DNA from: an uncultured Bacteroidales bacterium
GTDB taxonomy: Bacteria > Bacteroidota > Bacteroidia > Bacteroidales > UBA3663
Direction: 5' to 3'
DNA length: 64,000 nucleotides
NCBI GenBank assembly: GCA_905235375.1
Contig: CAJOLH010000001.1
Span: 108,898-172,897 of the forward strand
In this document: one piece after another, positions 35,599 through 44,952 of the stretch
How the letters are laid out: each line of letters starts with the position of its first letter
How positions within the stretch are numbered: the first letter of the stretch is position 1
Translations under genes and position numbers: made by a program
The notes under the pieces: generated by a model
What the model saw: only the letters and a program-made list of their open reading frames with translations
What the model was told of the DNA's origin: nothing
Database searches by the model: none

Positions 35599-36198
35599 AT
35601 GGAGTATTTAAATCTATTCATCAAGTCGATTTTCATTGACAACATGATCTTTGCACTGTTCCTGGGTATGTGTTCTTACCTGGCAGTGTCAAAGACAGTA
35701 AGCACATCGGTAGGACTTGGTTGTGCAGTGACCTTCGTATTGTTCATCACTCTACCAATCAACTATCTGCTTGACAAGTATGTGCTTCAGCCCAATGCAC
35801 TCATCGAGGGCGTTGACCTCAGCTATCTGAGCTTCATCATCTTCATCGCCAACATCGCTGCCATCGTCCAGATTGTAGAGATGGTTGTTGAGAAGTTCTT
35901 CCCTGCCCTCTATGGTTCACTTGGCATCTTCCTTCCACTCATCGCCGTGAATTGCGCCATCCTCGGTGGCTCATTGTTCATGCAGCAGAAGGAGTTCGAA
36001 AACGTAGGTTATGCCATCACTTACGCTTTGGGCGACGGCATCGGCTGGCTCTTCGCCATCGCATGTATCGCAGCTATTCGCGAGAAGCTCTCCTACAGTA
36101 ACATTCCTGCTCCACTGAAGGGTCTGGGCATCACATTCATCGTCACCGGACTCATGGCCATTGCCTTCATGAGCTTCTCTGGTATTCAACTTGGTTAA
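35599..36198 (+). CDS. nqrE: Na+-NQR subunit E
   Basis: A 199-residue membrane subunit homologous to NqrD/RnfA. Cys in [11 protein letters not shown] and in [12 protein letters not shown] match the partner iron-sulfur ligands. It is 21 bp after nqrD and 18 bp before nqrF. Confidence 0.97.
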   Translation: MEYLNLFIKSIFIDNMIFALFLGMCSYLAVSKTVSTSVGLGCAVTFVLFITLPINYLLDKYVLQPNALIEGVDLSYLSFIIFIANIAAIVQIVEMVVEKFFPALYGSLGIFLPLIAVNCAILGGSLFMQQKEFENVGYAITYALGDGIGWLFAIACIAAIREKLSYSNIPAPLKGLGITFIVTGLMAIAFMSFSGIQLG

Positions 36199-36216
36199 AA
36201 GAAAGGAGACTACACT

Positions 36217-37494
36217 ATGTTAACAACTTACATTTATGCAATCGCAGTATTCTTGATTGTAATACTCGTACTCGTAGCACTCCTGCTTTTTGTCAAGGCC
36301 AAGCTTGTTCCATCAGGCAATATCGCTATCGATGTCAATGGAAAGAAGACCATTGAGGCTGGCATCGGCACCACTGCCCTTGCAGCCCTCCAGCAAGGCG
36401 GCATCTTCCTGTCATCGGCTTGCGGTGGCGGTGGTAAGTGCGGACAGTGCAAGTGTATCATCGAATCGGGTGCCGGCAACATCCTCCCCACCGAGGTTGG
36501 ATTCTTCACCCGCAAGGAGATTAAGAAGAACTATCGTCTGGCCTGCCAGTCGAAGATCAAGGAGAACGCCAAGATTGTCGTTCCCGATGACGTATTCGGC
36601 GTAAAGGAATGGGAATGTACCGTTATTGGCAACAAGAACGTGGCTACCTTCATCAAGGAGTACAAAGTTGCGCTGCCTCCTGGAGAGCACATGAACTTCG
36701 AACCTGGTTCCTATGCTCAAATCAAGATTCCGCCATTCGAGATTGACTATAAGGATTTCGATCGTGATCTCATCGGCGAGACTTATTTGCCCGCATGGGA
36801 AAACTTCCACATGTTCGACCTCCACTGTTCCAACCCCGAGGCTACCGTTCGTGCTTACTCAATGGCAAACTATCCTGACGAGGGCGACATCATCACGCTC
36901 AACGTACGTATTGCCACTCCTCCATTCAAACCGCGCGAGCAGCAGGTTAAGGGTGCCAACAACTTTATGCCCGTCAATCCGGGTATCGCCTCTACCTACA
37001 TCTTCAATCTGCGTCCAGGCGACAAGGTTATCATGTCGGGTCCTTACGGCGAGTTCCGTCCCCAGTATGGTACAGGCCGTGAGATGATTTGGGTAGGTGG
37101 TGGTGCCGGTATGGCTCCTTTGCGTGCTCAGATCATGCACATGCTCCGCACGCTCAACTGCCGCGATCGCGTGATGCACTACTTCTATGGTGCTCGCGCA
37201 CTCGAAGAAGTACCCTTCCTCGACGACTTCCTCACCCTCGACAAGGAGTTTGACAACTTCCACTTCCATCTTGCCCTCGACCGTCCCGATCCAAAGGCTG
37301 ATGCAGCAGGAATTGCCTACACCCCAGGCTTCGTTGCTCCAGTGATGGGCGACACCTATTTGAAAGCACATGAGGCTCCCGAGGATTGCGAATACTATCT
37401 CTGCGGTCCTCCGATGATGGCAAAGACGGTACTCGACCTTCTCCACTCTCTGGGTGTTGAAGATGACATGATCCGCTTCGACAACTTCGGTTAA
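36217..37494 (+). CDS. nqrF: Na+-NQR subunit F, NADH-oxidising
   Basis: A 425-residue subunit with one N-terminal membrane helix, a ferredoxin-like [2Fe-2S] domain (CGGGGKCGQCKC with a later Cys in RLACQS), an FAD domain (VRAYSMANYP) and an NADH domain (WVGGGAGMAPLRAQI; LCGPPMM). It accepts electrons from NADH. A purine-rich GAAAGGAG lies upstream of its ATG. The operon ends in a strong terminator. Confidence 0.97.
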   Translation: MLTTYIYAIAVFLIVILVLVALLLFVKAKLVPSGNIAIDVNGKKTIEAGIGTTALAALQQGGIFLSSACGGGGKCGQCKCIIESGAGNILPTEVGFFTRKEIKKNYRLACQSKIKENAKIVVPDDVFGVKEWECTVIGNKNVATFIKEYKVALPPGEHMNFEPGSYAQIKIPPFEIDYKDFDRDLIGETYLPAWENFHMFDLHCSNPEATVRAYSMANYPDEGDIITLNVRIATPPFKPREQQVKGANNFMPVNPGIASTYIFNLRPGDKVIMSGPYGEFRPQYGTGREMIWVGGGAGMAPLRAQIMHMLRTLNCRDRVMHYFYGARALEEVPFLDDFLTLDKEFDNFHFHLALDRPDPKADAAGIAYTPGFVAPVMGDTYLKAHEAPEDCEYYLCGPPMMAKTVLDLLHSLGVEDDMIRFDNFG

Positions 37495-37522
37495 TCCTTA
37501 AGGATTTTAAGCGAACTAATAA

Positions 37523-37556
37523 ACACTCCCCGCCGGAAACTTCCAACGGGGAGTGT
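37523..37556 (+). terminator. Terminator of the nqr operon
   Basis: Perfect 10-bp arms ACACTCCCCG / CGGGGAGTGT with a 14-base loop and a weak T/A tail, about 30 bp past the nqrF stop. Confidence 0.8.
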
Positions 37557-37587
37557 ATTATTTATCGCGCATAAGCGAACGCAAATT

Positions 37588-38092
37588 GCCGCATATCCCC
37601 CAACGAACGTTAGCGGACATCATTCTATAGAATCATATCCCTTAGCGGACGTTAGCGGACATCCTTCCATCGACGCATATCCTCCAGCGTACGTTAGCGG
37701 ACATCATCCTATCGACACATATCCTCCAGCGTACGTTAGCGGACATCATCCTATCGACGCATATCCTCCAGCGTACGTTAGCGGACATCATCCTATCGAC
37801 GCATATCCTCTAACGGACGTTAGCGGACATCATCCTATCGACGCATATCCTCCAGCGTACGTTAGCGGACATCATCCTATCGACGCATATCCTCCAGCGG
37901 ACGTTAGCGGACATCATCCTATCGACGCATATCCTCCAGCGGACGTTAGCGGACATCCTTCCATCGACGCACATCCTCCAGCGAACGTTAGCGGACATGC
38001 CTCTGTCGCCGCATATCCCCTATCGGACGTTAGCGGATATGCAACAATTGTGGCATATCCTCCAACGACCGTTGGGAGACATGCCACAATTT
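37588..38092. repeat. 42-bp palindromic tandem array, family A (copy A1)
   Basis: Twelve units with an anchor CGTTAGCGGACAT or variant at 37608, 37650, 37692 and every 42 bp up to 38070, with no spacing error. Each unit holds an imperfect 28-bp dyad of the form ATRTCC-n-C...CG..CG...G-n-GGACAT. The array lies between the 3' ends of nqrF (+) and the GH9 gene (-). Open frames across it are artefacts of the 14-codon period. The reverse complement of the same family occurs at 63165-63590. Confidence 0.92.
38046..38091. terminator. Long hairpin at the end of array A1, possible GH9 terminator
   Basis: Two 22-base arms (AATTGTGGCAT... and ...ATGCCACAATT) pair at 19 of 22 positions with a 2-base loop. 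It lies about 87 bp past the GH9 stop on the minus strand. There is no T run, so termination is uncertain; it could be an RNA 3'-end stabiliser. Confidence 0.45.
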
Positions 38093-38177
38093 GAAATAGT
38101 GTTTCGCCTTTTCTTAACGCGAATTATCGAATAGAAAAATGATTTCCGACCAGCATTGACGTGAGCAAGTAATTCGC

Positions 38178-40688
38178 TTAATTGATAGCAGCTAAAACGA
38201 GGAACATATAGTGAGACGAGCCGCCACCAAGCACATACTCGGTCTGTTGCCACAAGAAGGGAAACTCGAGAAGTTCGGGGAAATCTGGACGAATGAGTGC
38301 AGTACCAGAAACCACACCTCCTGGAATGTAACTCCAGTCAGCGCGATTAAGTCCGTATGCAACAGTTGCCGAACGTGCTCCAACACCTGACGCAAACGAG
38401 GAATTATTACTACCGGGATGACATCCGAGAATGAAGTTCAGGGCATTGTAGATGGTCTCCTTTGGGAAAATGTCGGGATAGGCATCAGCAAGGAAATAGT
38501 ACTCGAAACCAAAACGCTGGATGTCCCATCCTGCCCCCCAGATGCTGGGACGATAAGGAACTCCGTAAGGTGTCTCGGCTGCCTGTTTGTCAATCTGAGC
38601 CTTGTTTTCAGCAAGAGCTGCACGGAAGGCTTTCACAAACACCTTAGAGCGTTTATCCTTTTTCGTCTCGAGCTGCTTGGCAATACGTGCAGTAAACCAA
38701 CCGCAGCGTGTGATATTGCTGACAATCTGCTCTTGATGTCCGAGAATAAAGTCAAGATACTTTTGTTCTCCGGTAGTCAGATATAGTTCAACAGCAGCCT
38801 GAAGTTTCAGGCTCATCAACCGTCCTTCCAGATTACTTTGGTTATAGAGAGCCTTGGCTATGTCAAGACACTCCTGACCTAAAGAGTCATTGAATCCTCG
38901 AAGTACTCTGGCAGCTCCAGCTAATTGGGCTGCGGTAGAAAGAGCTCGCATAGGATTATCTTCGGTGAATATCCAACGGTCGTCGGTATTGCCAGCAATG
39001 CCATCGGTCATGGCAGCAGCATCGCCAAGCATAGCATATTGCCGCAAGGAATTGCAGATGATGCCTCGATAGAGCCGACCCAATGCCTGATACGAACGGA
39101 CAACTGTAAGGGCTCCATTCTCTACCTGCTGAAGGATGTCATTCTTACCGTCGGGTTCATGGATCTCAACTCGGTGGTGTTGCTGGTCGATAGCTGTCAC
39201 GTCGATTTCCGGATGGAACTGTTCGTAGGCCAATGCAAGAATATATGCCTCTCCAGCCTGCGACTCCACACGCAAATCGAAGTCGCCAGCATCATGCCAA
39301 CCTCCGACATTCACACCTGGGACACATTCACCAGCTGCAAATTTAGAGAGTCCGGGACGTTGGTCGTAACCATCAATGTGGTTGCCAGCAGGTGCCATCA
39401 AGGCATCATCAAGGTGGCATGCATCATGCCAGATACGATATTTCTCCGCTACACGTACATGACACATTTGCACAGGAAGGAAATACTCGATGACTGGTTG
39501 CCAGACACCACGAGCATATACATCGTCAGCAATACGGAAAACACATGAACGTGCTGAGCCATAGCGAACCTGATATAGCCCCGATTCGGAGATTTCACTG
39601 AAGTCTGCAATCAGATAACGATAACGCAAGAACTGTCCCCAAACAGTAGGCAACTTGCTACTGATGACACTTTCGCCATTACTGCCAATGCGCACCAGCT
39701 GCACCTCTTCTACAGAAGTTTCGCGTTGATCGGTCTCAATAACCACACGTTTAGGCTGCAATGACTGGTAACCCACCTGTGATGTCTGAATCACAGGTGG
39801 ATACATCCACTCCTGATCGACAGCCGGTGTGATAAGCCAACGAATGGCTCCCTTCGTGGCTCCTTTAGAAATCTCACTGCGGAGCACAAACCAGCCGTTA
39901 TTGTGGTTCATACGTCCGTCGTACAGCTTCAAGTCTCCCGTTAATGATTCAACGGTCAGTTTTTGAGCGGGGAGATCTGGCCGCGAGGTAAATTTTCGGC
40001 CTACAGCATAAGGAAGAGCAACGATGTCGTCGGCACGAAGAGGGCTGTAGCCCTGTCCATCCAACTGGGAAAGGTCTGCTTTCTGCCCACACCCTAAGAA
40101 GAAGTCACCTTCGTGACCGCGATTGGTTGGAAGCTGAAGGAGAGGCGAGTTGGGTTGCTGTGGATAAATACCCGACTGCTCATCCATAATCCATGGCTTT
40201 CCGAACAGTTCTCCTGGGAAAAACTCAAGGTTGAATCCCACTTTGCCAAGCAGGAAATCTGGCACAGGAGTATCAAGATCAACTGTCACAAGGATGCCTT
40301 TATCCTGTGGCTCAACAGTAACCGTGTAATTGACATGCCAATCGGGATAGGCCATGGGATTGAACCCCGTCATGTGACGCGAGGAATCGGGATAGCAGAG
40401 AGAGGTGATGATCCGTCCATCAACCACTTTTCGGTTGAGTTGTTTGGGTACTGGTTGCCACTGACCGGGCGTAGCCTCCAAGCGAATGTCTCCGTTGGTG
40501 GCTATTCGATGCCCATTCATGATGACACAAACACCACCCTGATGACCTTCGGGATAAAAGTCATTGAATGCCATTACGTCGGTACCGCCTGCATTGAAGT
40601 ATCCTTTCTCGTTCAACTGGAAAGTCTGGGCAGAAACAGATGACACCGTGAGCGCCAATAGGCAAAAGGAGAAACTCCTAAGTTTCAT
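38178..40688 (-). CDS. GH9 family endoglucanase, secreted
   Basis: An 836-residue cellulase-type enzyme hydrolysing beta-1,4-glucans. A signal peptide (FSFCLLALTVSSVSA) is followed by about 280 residues of a beta-rich domain of unknown role, then an Ig-like CelD_N domain (VIQTSQVGYQSLQPKRVVIE; residues about 300-390) and the (alpha/alpha)6 catalytic domain. The catalytic-base region GGWHDAGDFDLRVE and the late TEYVLGGGSSHY block, where the acid Glu is expected, are visible. It follows the GH5 gene by 20 bp in one unit. Confidence 0.9.
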   Translation of the reverse strand: MKLRSFSFCLLALTVSSVSAQTFQLNEKGYFNAGGTDVMAFNDFYPEGHQGGVCVIMNGHRIATNGDIRLEATPGQWQPVPKQLNRKVVDGRIITSLCYPDSSRHMTGFNPMAYPDWHVNYTVTVEPQDKGILVTVDLDTPVPDFLLGKVGFNLEFFPGELFGKPWIMDEQSGIYPQQPNSPLLQLPTNRGHEGDFFLGCGQKADLSQLDGQGYSPLRADDIVALPYAVGRKFTSRPDLPAQKLTVESLTGDLKLYDGRMNHNNGWFVLRSEISKGATKGAIRWLITPAVDQEWMYPPVIQTSQVGYQSLQPKRVVIETDQRETSVEEVQLVRIGSNGESVISSKLPTVWGQFLRYRYLIADFSEISESGLYQVRYGSARSCVFRIADDVYARGVWQPVIEYFLPVQMCHVRVAEKYRIWHDACHLDDALMAPAGNHIDGYDQRPGLSKFAAGECVPGVNVGGWHDAGDFDLRVESQAGEAYILALAYEQFHPEIDVTAIDQQHHRVEIHEPDGKNDILQQVENGALTVVRSYQALGRLYRGIICNSLRQYAMLGDAAAMTDGIAGNTDDRWIFTEDNPMRALSTAAQLAGAARVLRGFNDSLGQECLDIAKALYNQSNLEGRLMSLKLQAAVELYLTTGEQKYLDFILGHQEQIVSNITRCGWFTARIAKQLETKKDKRSKVFVKAFRAALAENKAQIDKQAAETPYGVPYRPSIWGAGWDIQRFGFEYYFLADAYPDIFPKETIYNALNFILGCHPGSNNSSFASGVGARSATVAYGLNRADWSYIPGGVVSGTALIRPDFPELLEFPFLWQQTEYVLGGGSSHYMFLVLAAIN

Positions 40689-40708
40689 CTATATTGCAGT
40701 CAAAAATT

Positions 40709-41842
40709 TTAATAATCTGCCAAAAGCAAATCAACAAGACCCTGATCCTTGAAGGCATTCTTCTGCTGATCCCAGAATCCGAAATCTGCATCGTAGCACC
40801 AAGTGGTCCATGCAATCTTGTTCTCGGTGAACACAGTCATCATATCCTTCGTCCACTTATAAGCAAGTTCACGTTCTACAGGCTCATATACGCCCCACTC
40901 ACCACAGAACAACTGAAGGTCGTACTTCTTGGCTGCTGCAATAGCATCGGCAAAGTCGGCACGAATCTTATCGATATTCCATTCCTGGGTGAGATAAGGT
41001 TCCAGATCCGGTTTCAGCTCATCAGGTGCGGCATCGTAGTCTTCCTGTGTCAGCATGATACCAGGATAGGTAATCTTGCCAGCGTAGTGACCAACGGGTG
41101 TCCACCATGCACCACGATGAGTCAGGAGCATCGGGTTGTAGTAGTGGAACGACAAGATGATGTTCTTGTCATTCTCAGGAACCTTCAGATACTTAATCGT
41201 CTCGTAACTCTGCCAAAGATTGCTGCCGACAACAAGTGTGCGCTGAGGCTCACGTTCACGAAGTGCCTTGTGTACCTTGGCGACCAAATCGTTCCACTGT
41301 TCATGGTCTTCGGCTACCGGCTCGTTCATAAACTCGTAAGCTACGGAGTCATTGCTATAGCCTTTCAGAGCATCAGACAGCTGGTACCACATGTTGATAA
41401 GTCCCTGTTGTGCTTCCTCCGAAGTGAACAGCGTGTTGGAGTTACCTCCCTCCTCATTCGCGGCATTGAAATAATGCGAACGGATAATATGCAGGTCAAC
41501 GATGGTACGCAGATGATGTTTTTCGGCCCAATCAATGGCATTGGTCATCAGTTCCCAAGCCTCGGGCAACTTGTTTCCATCTTCGTCCCAGAATTGAACC
41601 TCATCGATGGGCAGACGCACAAAGTCAAAGCCCAGCGAATCCAAAAGCGCAAAGTCATCCTCCTGAATGTGCTGACGACGAGCCTCACCACGTTCCTCGC
41701 TCTGCGACAGCCAGTGGCTCACATTTGTGCCACGACTGATCTTGAAATCATTCACTCCATTGTTAGTCTCTGTTTTGTCAGTGCAGGCGGTCAAAGCCAG
41801 CATCATGGTGGCAACCATTGCCAAGGATAAACACTTTTTCAT
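40709..41842 (-). CDS. GH5 family endoglucanase lipoprotein
   Basis: A 377-residue retaining glycosidase. The lipoprotein signal ends at LTAC (Cys20), so it is probably surface- or periplasm-anchored. The TIM-barrel shows FVRLPIDEVQF, IVDLHIIRSHYF, the acid/base Glu in YEFMNEPV and the nucleophile Glu in LFCGEWGVYEP, so both catalytic residues are present. It is upstream of, and presumably cotranscribed with, the GH9 gene, forming a small beta-glucan-degrading pair without a SusC/SusD pair in the window. Confidence 0.93.
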   Translation of the reverse strand: MKKCLSLAMVATMMLALTACTDKTETNNGVNDFKISRGTNVSHWLSQSEERGEARRQHIQEDDFALLDSLGFDFVRLPIDEVQFWDEDGNKLPEAWELMTNAIDWAEKHHLRTIVDLHIIRSHYFNAANEEGGNSNTLFTSEEAQQGLINMWYQLSDALKGYSNDSVAYEFMNEPVAEDHEQWNDLVAKVHKALREREPQRTLVVGSNLWQSYETIKYLKVPENDKNIILSFHYYNPMLLTHRGAWWTPVGHYAGKITYPGIMLTQEDYDAAPDELKPDLEPYLTQEWNIDKIRADFADAIAAAKKYDLQLFCGEWGVYEPVERELAYKWTKDMMTVFTENKIAWTTWCYDADFGFWDQQKNAFKDQGLVDLLLADY

Positions 41843-42034
41843 AACTTATTTTATAAAGTAGGAACCAAAAATAACAATAATTTTATATTGATTTTCTTAA
41901 CACAAGGAAATGACATGAATTATTTTAAGGGCCGCTAAACTCATGTCAAAGATAAGGCACTCTCACTCACGCAAGAGTGCCAACATAAGGAATATCCTAT
42001 CAGAACAGAAAGAATTTGCAGAATATGAATGGAA
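41843..42034. other. Intergenic gap between GH5 and the 94-residue protein
   Basis: Contains a terminator hairpin at 41956-41981 and an 8-bp inverted repeat TGACATGA...TCATGTCA at about 41910-41948. A TATTTTTG on the minus strand close to the GH5 gene could be its minus-7 element, but no TTG is well placed. Nothing else seen. Confidence 0.4.
41956..41981 (-). terminator. Terminator of the 94-residue protein gene
   Basis: Perfect 8-bp arms GGCACTCT / AGAGTGCC with a 10-base loop, about 53 bp past the stop. The minus-strand tail is TTATCTTT. Confidence 0.6.
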
Positions 42035-42319
42035 TCACTTACCACCCAAAATGCCTTTCAGGATGTTGCCGGCAGCACCGCTCTTCAGCACACTCTGAGC
42101 GATATCGCCGGCAGCGCCGCTCTTCAGGACTGTGTTGGCCACATCACCAAGATTAACGTTCTTGGCAATGTAATCCTGAAGTTCGTTCTTGGCAATATCC
42201 ACTCCCTTGCTCTTTACAAGATTGAAGATGGAGTCGATGTCAACCGATGAAACCAGCATCTTTGCGATGTCGGGATTGTTCTGCAATAGCTTAACCAGCT
42301 GTTCAATGCCTGTTGCCAT
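42035..42319 (-). CDS. Small helical protein with internal duplication, unknown function
   Basis: A 94-residue protein with no signal peptide, helical and rich in Ala, Lys, Asn. Near the C-terminus VLKSGAAGDIAQS is followed by VLKSGAAGNILKG, an in-frame duplication of about 13 residues. I do not recognise a family. It is transcribed from the gap shared with parE and has its own terminator. Confidence 0.7.
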   Translation of the reverse strand: MATGIEQLVKLLQNNPDIAKMLVSSVDIDSIFNLVKSKGVDIAKNELQDYIAKNVNLGDVANTVLKSGAAGDIAQSVLKSGAAGNILKGILGGK

Positions 42320-42523
42320 AATAATTAAATTTAAAAGGTTAATAATGTCGCTGCAAATTTAGAGAAAAACTTTGTCATTTCCAAAAAAAGCAAGAAAATA
42401 ATGCATTTGAATTGAATTTTTTGCAAATAAAAGGAATTTATACTTCGAAATTTGGAATATTGCAAAAAAAACTTTATCTTTGCAGCCAAATATACAGACA
42501 TCTACGATTGAATTATCGTTAAT
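42320..42523. other. Divergent promoter region of parE
   Basis: A/T-rich gap. On the plus strand TTG (42452-42454), 20-bp spacer and TATCTTTG (42475-42482) make a good promoter about 42 bp before the parE ATG. Confidence 0.65.
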
Positions 42524-44419
42524 ATGACAGATTCACAAATAAATCTTGACGAACAACTTGCTCAAGCCAAGGCTATTGCCGACTATGGTGATGACAAGAT
42601 ACAGCACCTCGAATGGACTGAGCATATCCGCCGCCGTCCTGGCATGTATATCGGGAAACAAGGCGATGGATCCCATTCCGATGATGGCATTTATATTCTG
42701 CTGAAAGAGGTAATCGACAACTCCATCGACGAGTATGCAATGGGATTCGGCAAGATTATTGAGGTCAAGGTCAGTGAAGAGGGACATGTATCAGTAAGGG
42801 ATTATGGACGCGGCATTCCTCTCGGCAAAGTAGATGCTTGTGTAAGCGAGATCAATACAGGCGGAAAATACGATACCTCAGTCTTCAAGAAGTCGGTAGG
42901 TCTGAACGGTGTAGGCCTGAAGGCCGTGAATGCATTGTCGAGTTTCTTCTTCGTTCGATCCTGTCGCAATGGGGAGAAAAAGGAAATCACCTATGCCGCT
43001 GCCAAGAAGATACACGAAAGCGAGATTGTGCCGACCGACGAACCCAATGGCACCTACATCGAGTTCGTGCCTGACAACTCCATTTTCACCAACTACAGAT
43101 TCCGTATGGAATTTGTGGAAACGCTTCTCCATAACTATTGCTACCTGAACATCGGACTTGCCCTCATCCTGAACGGGAAGCGATACATTTCGAAAAACGG
43201 GCTTGCCGACCTGCTCAATGCCCGCATGGAGATGCAACCGCTTTACGAACCTATCCATCTGCTGGGCGATGACATCGAGGTAGTCATCACACACTGCAAC
43301 AGCTACGGCGAGCAATATTATTCATTTGTCAACGGACAATATACCAGCCTGGGTGGCACACATCTGGCAGCATTCAAGGAAGCTACCGCGCGTGTCATCA
43401 AGGAGTTTTTCAGCCAAAAGAACTTCGAATACAGCGACATCCGCAATGGCATGGTTGCCGCTATCGCCATCAAGGTGCAGGAGCCGGTCTTCGAAGCTCA
43501 GACAAAAACGAAGTTAGGTTCGACACGTATGTCGCCCAATCCAGAGGACATTACGATACAGAAGTTCGTAGGAGACTTCCTGAAACGCGAACTCGACAAC
43601 TTCATGCATCGCGAACCCGAGATTGCCGAAGTGATGCTTTCGAAGATACAATCGAACGAACGCGAACGCAAGGAACTGGCGGGCCTGTCGAAGCAGGCCA
43701 AGGAACGTGCCAAGAAGATCAGTCTGCACAATCGCAAACTGCGCGATTGCCACATCCACTACAATGACCCAAAGGGTACGCGGCAGGACGAGTCGTGCAT
43801 CTTCATCACCGAGGGCGACTCGGCATCAGGCTCCATCACCAAGAGCCGCAACGTCGAAACGCAAGCGGTGTTCTCACTGCGCGGCAAGCCGCTCAACTGC
43901 TTCGGGATGACCAAGAAGGTTTGTTACGAAAACGAGGAATTTAATCTGCTGCAGGCTGCCCTCAATATTGAAGATGGACTGGATGGTCTGCGCTACAACA
44001 AAGTAATCATTGCTACTGATGCCGATGTGGATGGTATGCACATCCGTCTGCTGATGATGACCTTCTTCCTGCAATTCTTCCCTGAGCTGGTGCGAAAAGG
44101 CCATGTCTTCATCCTACAGACTCCACTCTTCAGAGTTCGCAACAAGAAAATCTGTCGATACTGCTACTCCGACGAAGAACGTGAGGCTGCCATCAAGGAA
44201 TGTGGCGCCACGGCCGAGATTACCCGATTCAAGGGCTTGGGAGAAATCAGTCCAGACGAATTCAAGAACTTTATCGGCGATGATATGCGACTCGACACCG
44301 TAATGCTCCGCAAGGAAGATGCCGTCCATGAGATGCTTGAGTACTATATGGGCAAGAACACGATGGAACGACAGGAGTTCATCATCAACAATCTCGTCAT
44401 CGAACTGGATGAGGCTTAA
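42524..44419 (+). CDS. parE: DNA topoisomerase IV subunit B
   Basis: ATPase subunit of a type IIA topoisomerase. The 631-residue protein has the GHKL ATP site ([33 protein letters not shown]), the transducer lysine loop (QTKTKLGS) and the TOPRIM motifs EGDSASGS and DADVDG. Length and insert pattern fit Bacteroidetes ParE rather than GyrB. parC is not in the window. It is followed by coaD after 53 bp. Confidence 0.93.
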   Translation: MTDSQINLDEQLAQAKAIADYGDDKIQHLEWTEHIRRRPGMYIGKQGDGSHSDDGIYILLKEVIDNSIDEYAMGFGKIIEVKVSEEGHVSVRDYGRGIPLGKVDACVSEINTGGKYDTSVFKKSVGLNGVGLKAVNALSSFFFVRSCRNGEKKEITYAAAKKIHESEIVPTDEPNGTYIEFVPDNSIFTNYRFRMEFVETLLHNYCYLNIGLALILNGKRYISKNGLADLLNARMEMQPLYEPIHLLGDDIEVVITHCNSYGEQYYSFVNGQYTSLGGTHLAAFKEATARVIKEFFSQKNFEYSDIRNGMVAAIAIKVQEPVFEAQTKTKLGSTRMSPNPEDITIQKFVGDFLKRELDNFMHREPEIAEVMLSKIQSNERERKELAGLSKQAKERAKKISLHNRKLRDCHIHYNDPKGTRQDESCIFITEGDSASGSITKSRNVETQAVFSLRGKPLNCFGMTKKVCYENEEFNLLQAALNIEDGLDGLRYNKVIIATDADVDGMHIRLLMMTFFLQFFPELVRKGHVFILQTPLFRVRNKKICRYCYSDEEREAAIKECGATAEITRFKGLGEISPDEFKNFIGDDMRLDTVMLRKEDAVHEMLEYYMGKNTMERQEFIINNLVIELDEA

Positions 44420-44472
44420 TTCCACTACAAACTGACATTATTAGTTTTTAAATATTAATCGACGGTTACGGC

Positions 44473-44952
44473 ATGAAACTAATATTCCCAGGTTCGTTTG
44501 ATCCCTTCACCAAAGGCCACGAAAGCATCGTGCGTCGTGCACTCGATTTCAGCGATTCGATTGTAATCGCTGTGGGCTATAATGGCTTGAAAGGCAATAC
44601 AGGTATGTTCACCGTCGAGGAACGCGTGAAGATGATCAGCGACTTCTACGCAGAGGAACCACGCGTCTCGGTAATATCCTATACGACCCTTACCACCGAT
44701 ATAGCCAACGAATTGGGATGTTCACACATTCTTCGTGGTGTTCGTACTGTAATCGACTTCGAGTATGAACGTTCGCTGGCCGACGTCAACCGACATCTGA
44801 CCGGCATCGAAACCATCCTGCTCTTCAACGAACCTGCGATGGCCCATATTACCTCGACCACAGTTCGCGAGCTCCTTTCTTTTGGCAAAGATGTCTCCGA
44901 CTTTATGCCCGAGGGCTTCCCTCCTCTTTTTTCAAAAGCGAAACCTGAATGA
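44473..44952 (+). CDS. coaD: Phosphopantetheine adenylyltransferase
   Basis: A 159-residue nucleotidyltransferase forming dephospho-CoA from phosphopantetheine and ATP. The HxGH-type ATP motif is FDPFTKGHESIV, and the C-terminal TSTTVRELLSFGKDVSDFMPE block is present. Its stop overlaps the S41 protease start (ATGA). Confidence 0.96.
   Translation: MKLIFPGSFDPFTKGHESIVRRALDFSDSIVIAVGYNGLKGNTGMFTVEERVKMISDFYAEEPRVSVISYTTLTTDIANELGCSHILRGVRTVIDFEYERSLADVNRHLTGIETILLFNEPAMAHITSTTVRELLSFGKDVSDFMPEGFPPLFSKAKPE

Noticed and set aside
31414..37494. RNF complex instead of NQR
   Set aside because: The gene order A-F, the NqrA sequence, the NqrB SGAT motif and the NqrF ferredoxin-FAD-NADH layout are those of Na+-NQR.
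37810..37998. Open frame with 14-residue repeats (SANVRWRICVDRMM) across array A1
   Set aside because: The 42-bp period is 14 codons, so any frame without a stop in the unit stays open. Other frames are open too, and it lacks a leader or homology.
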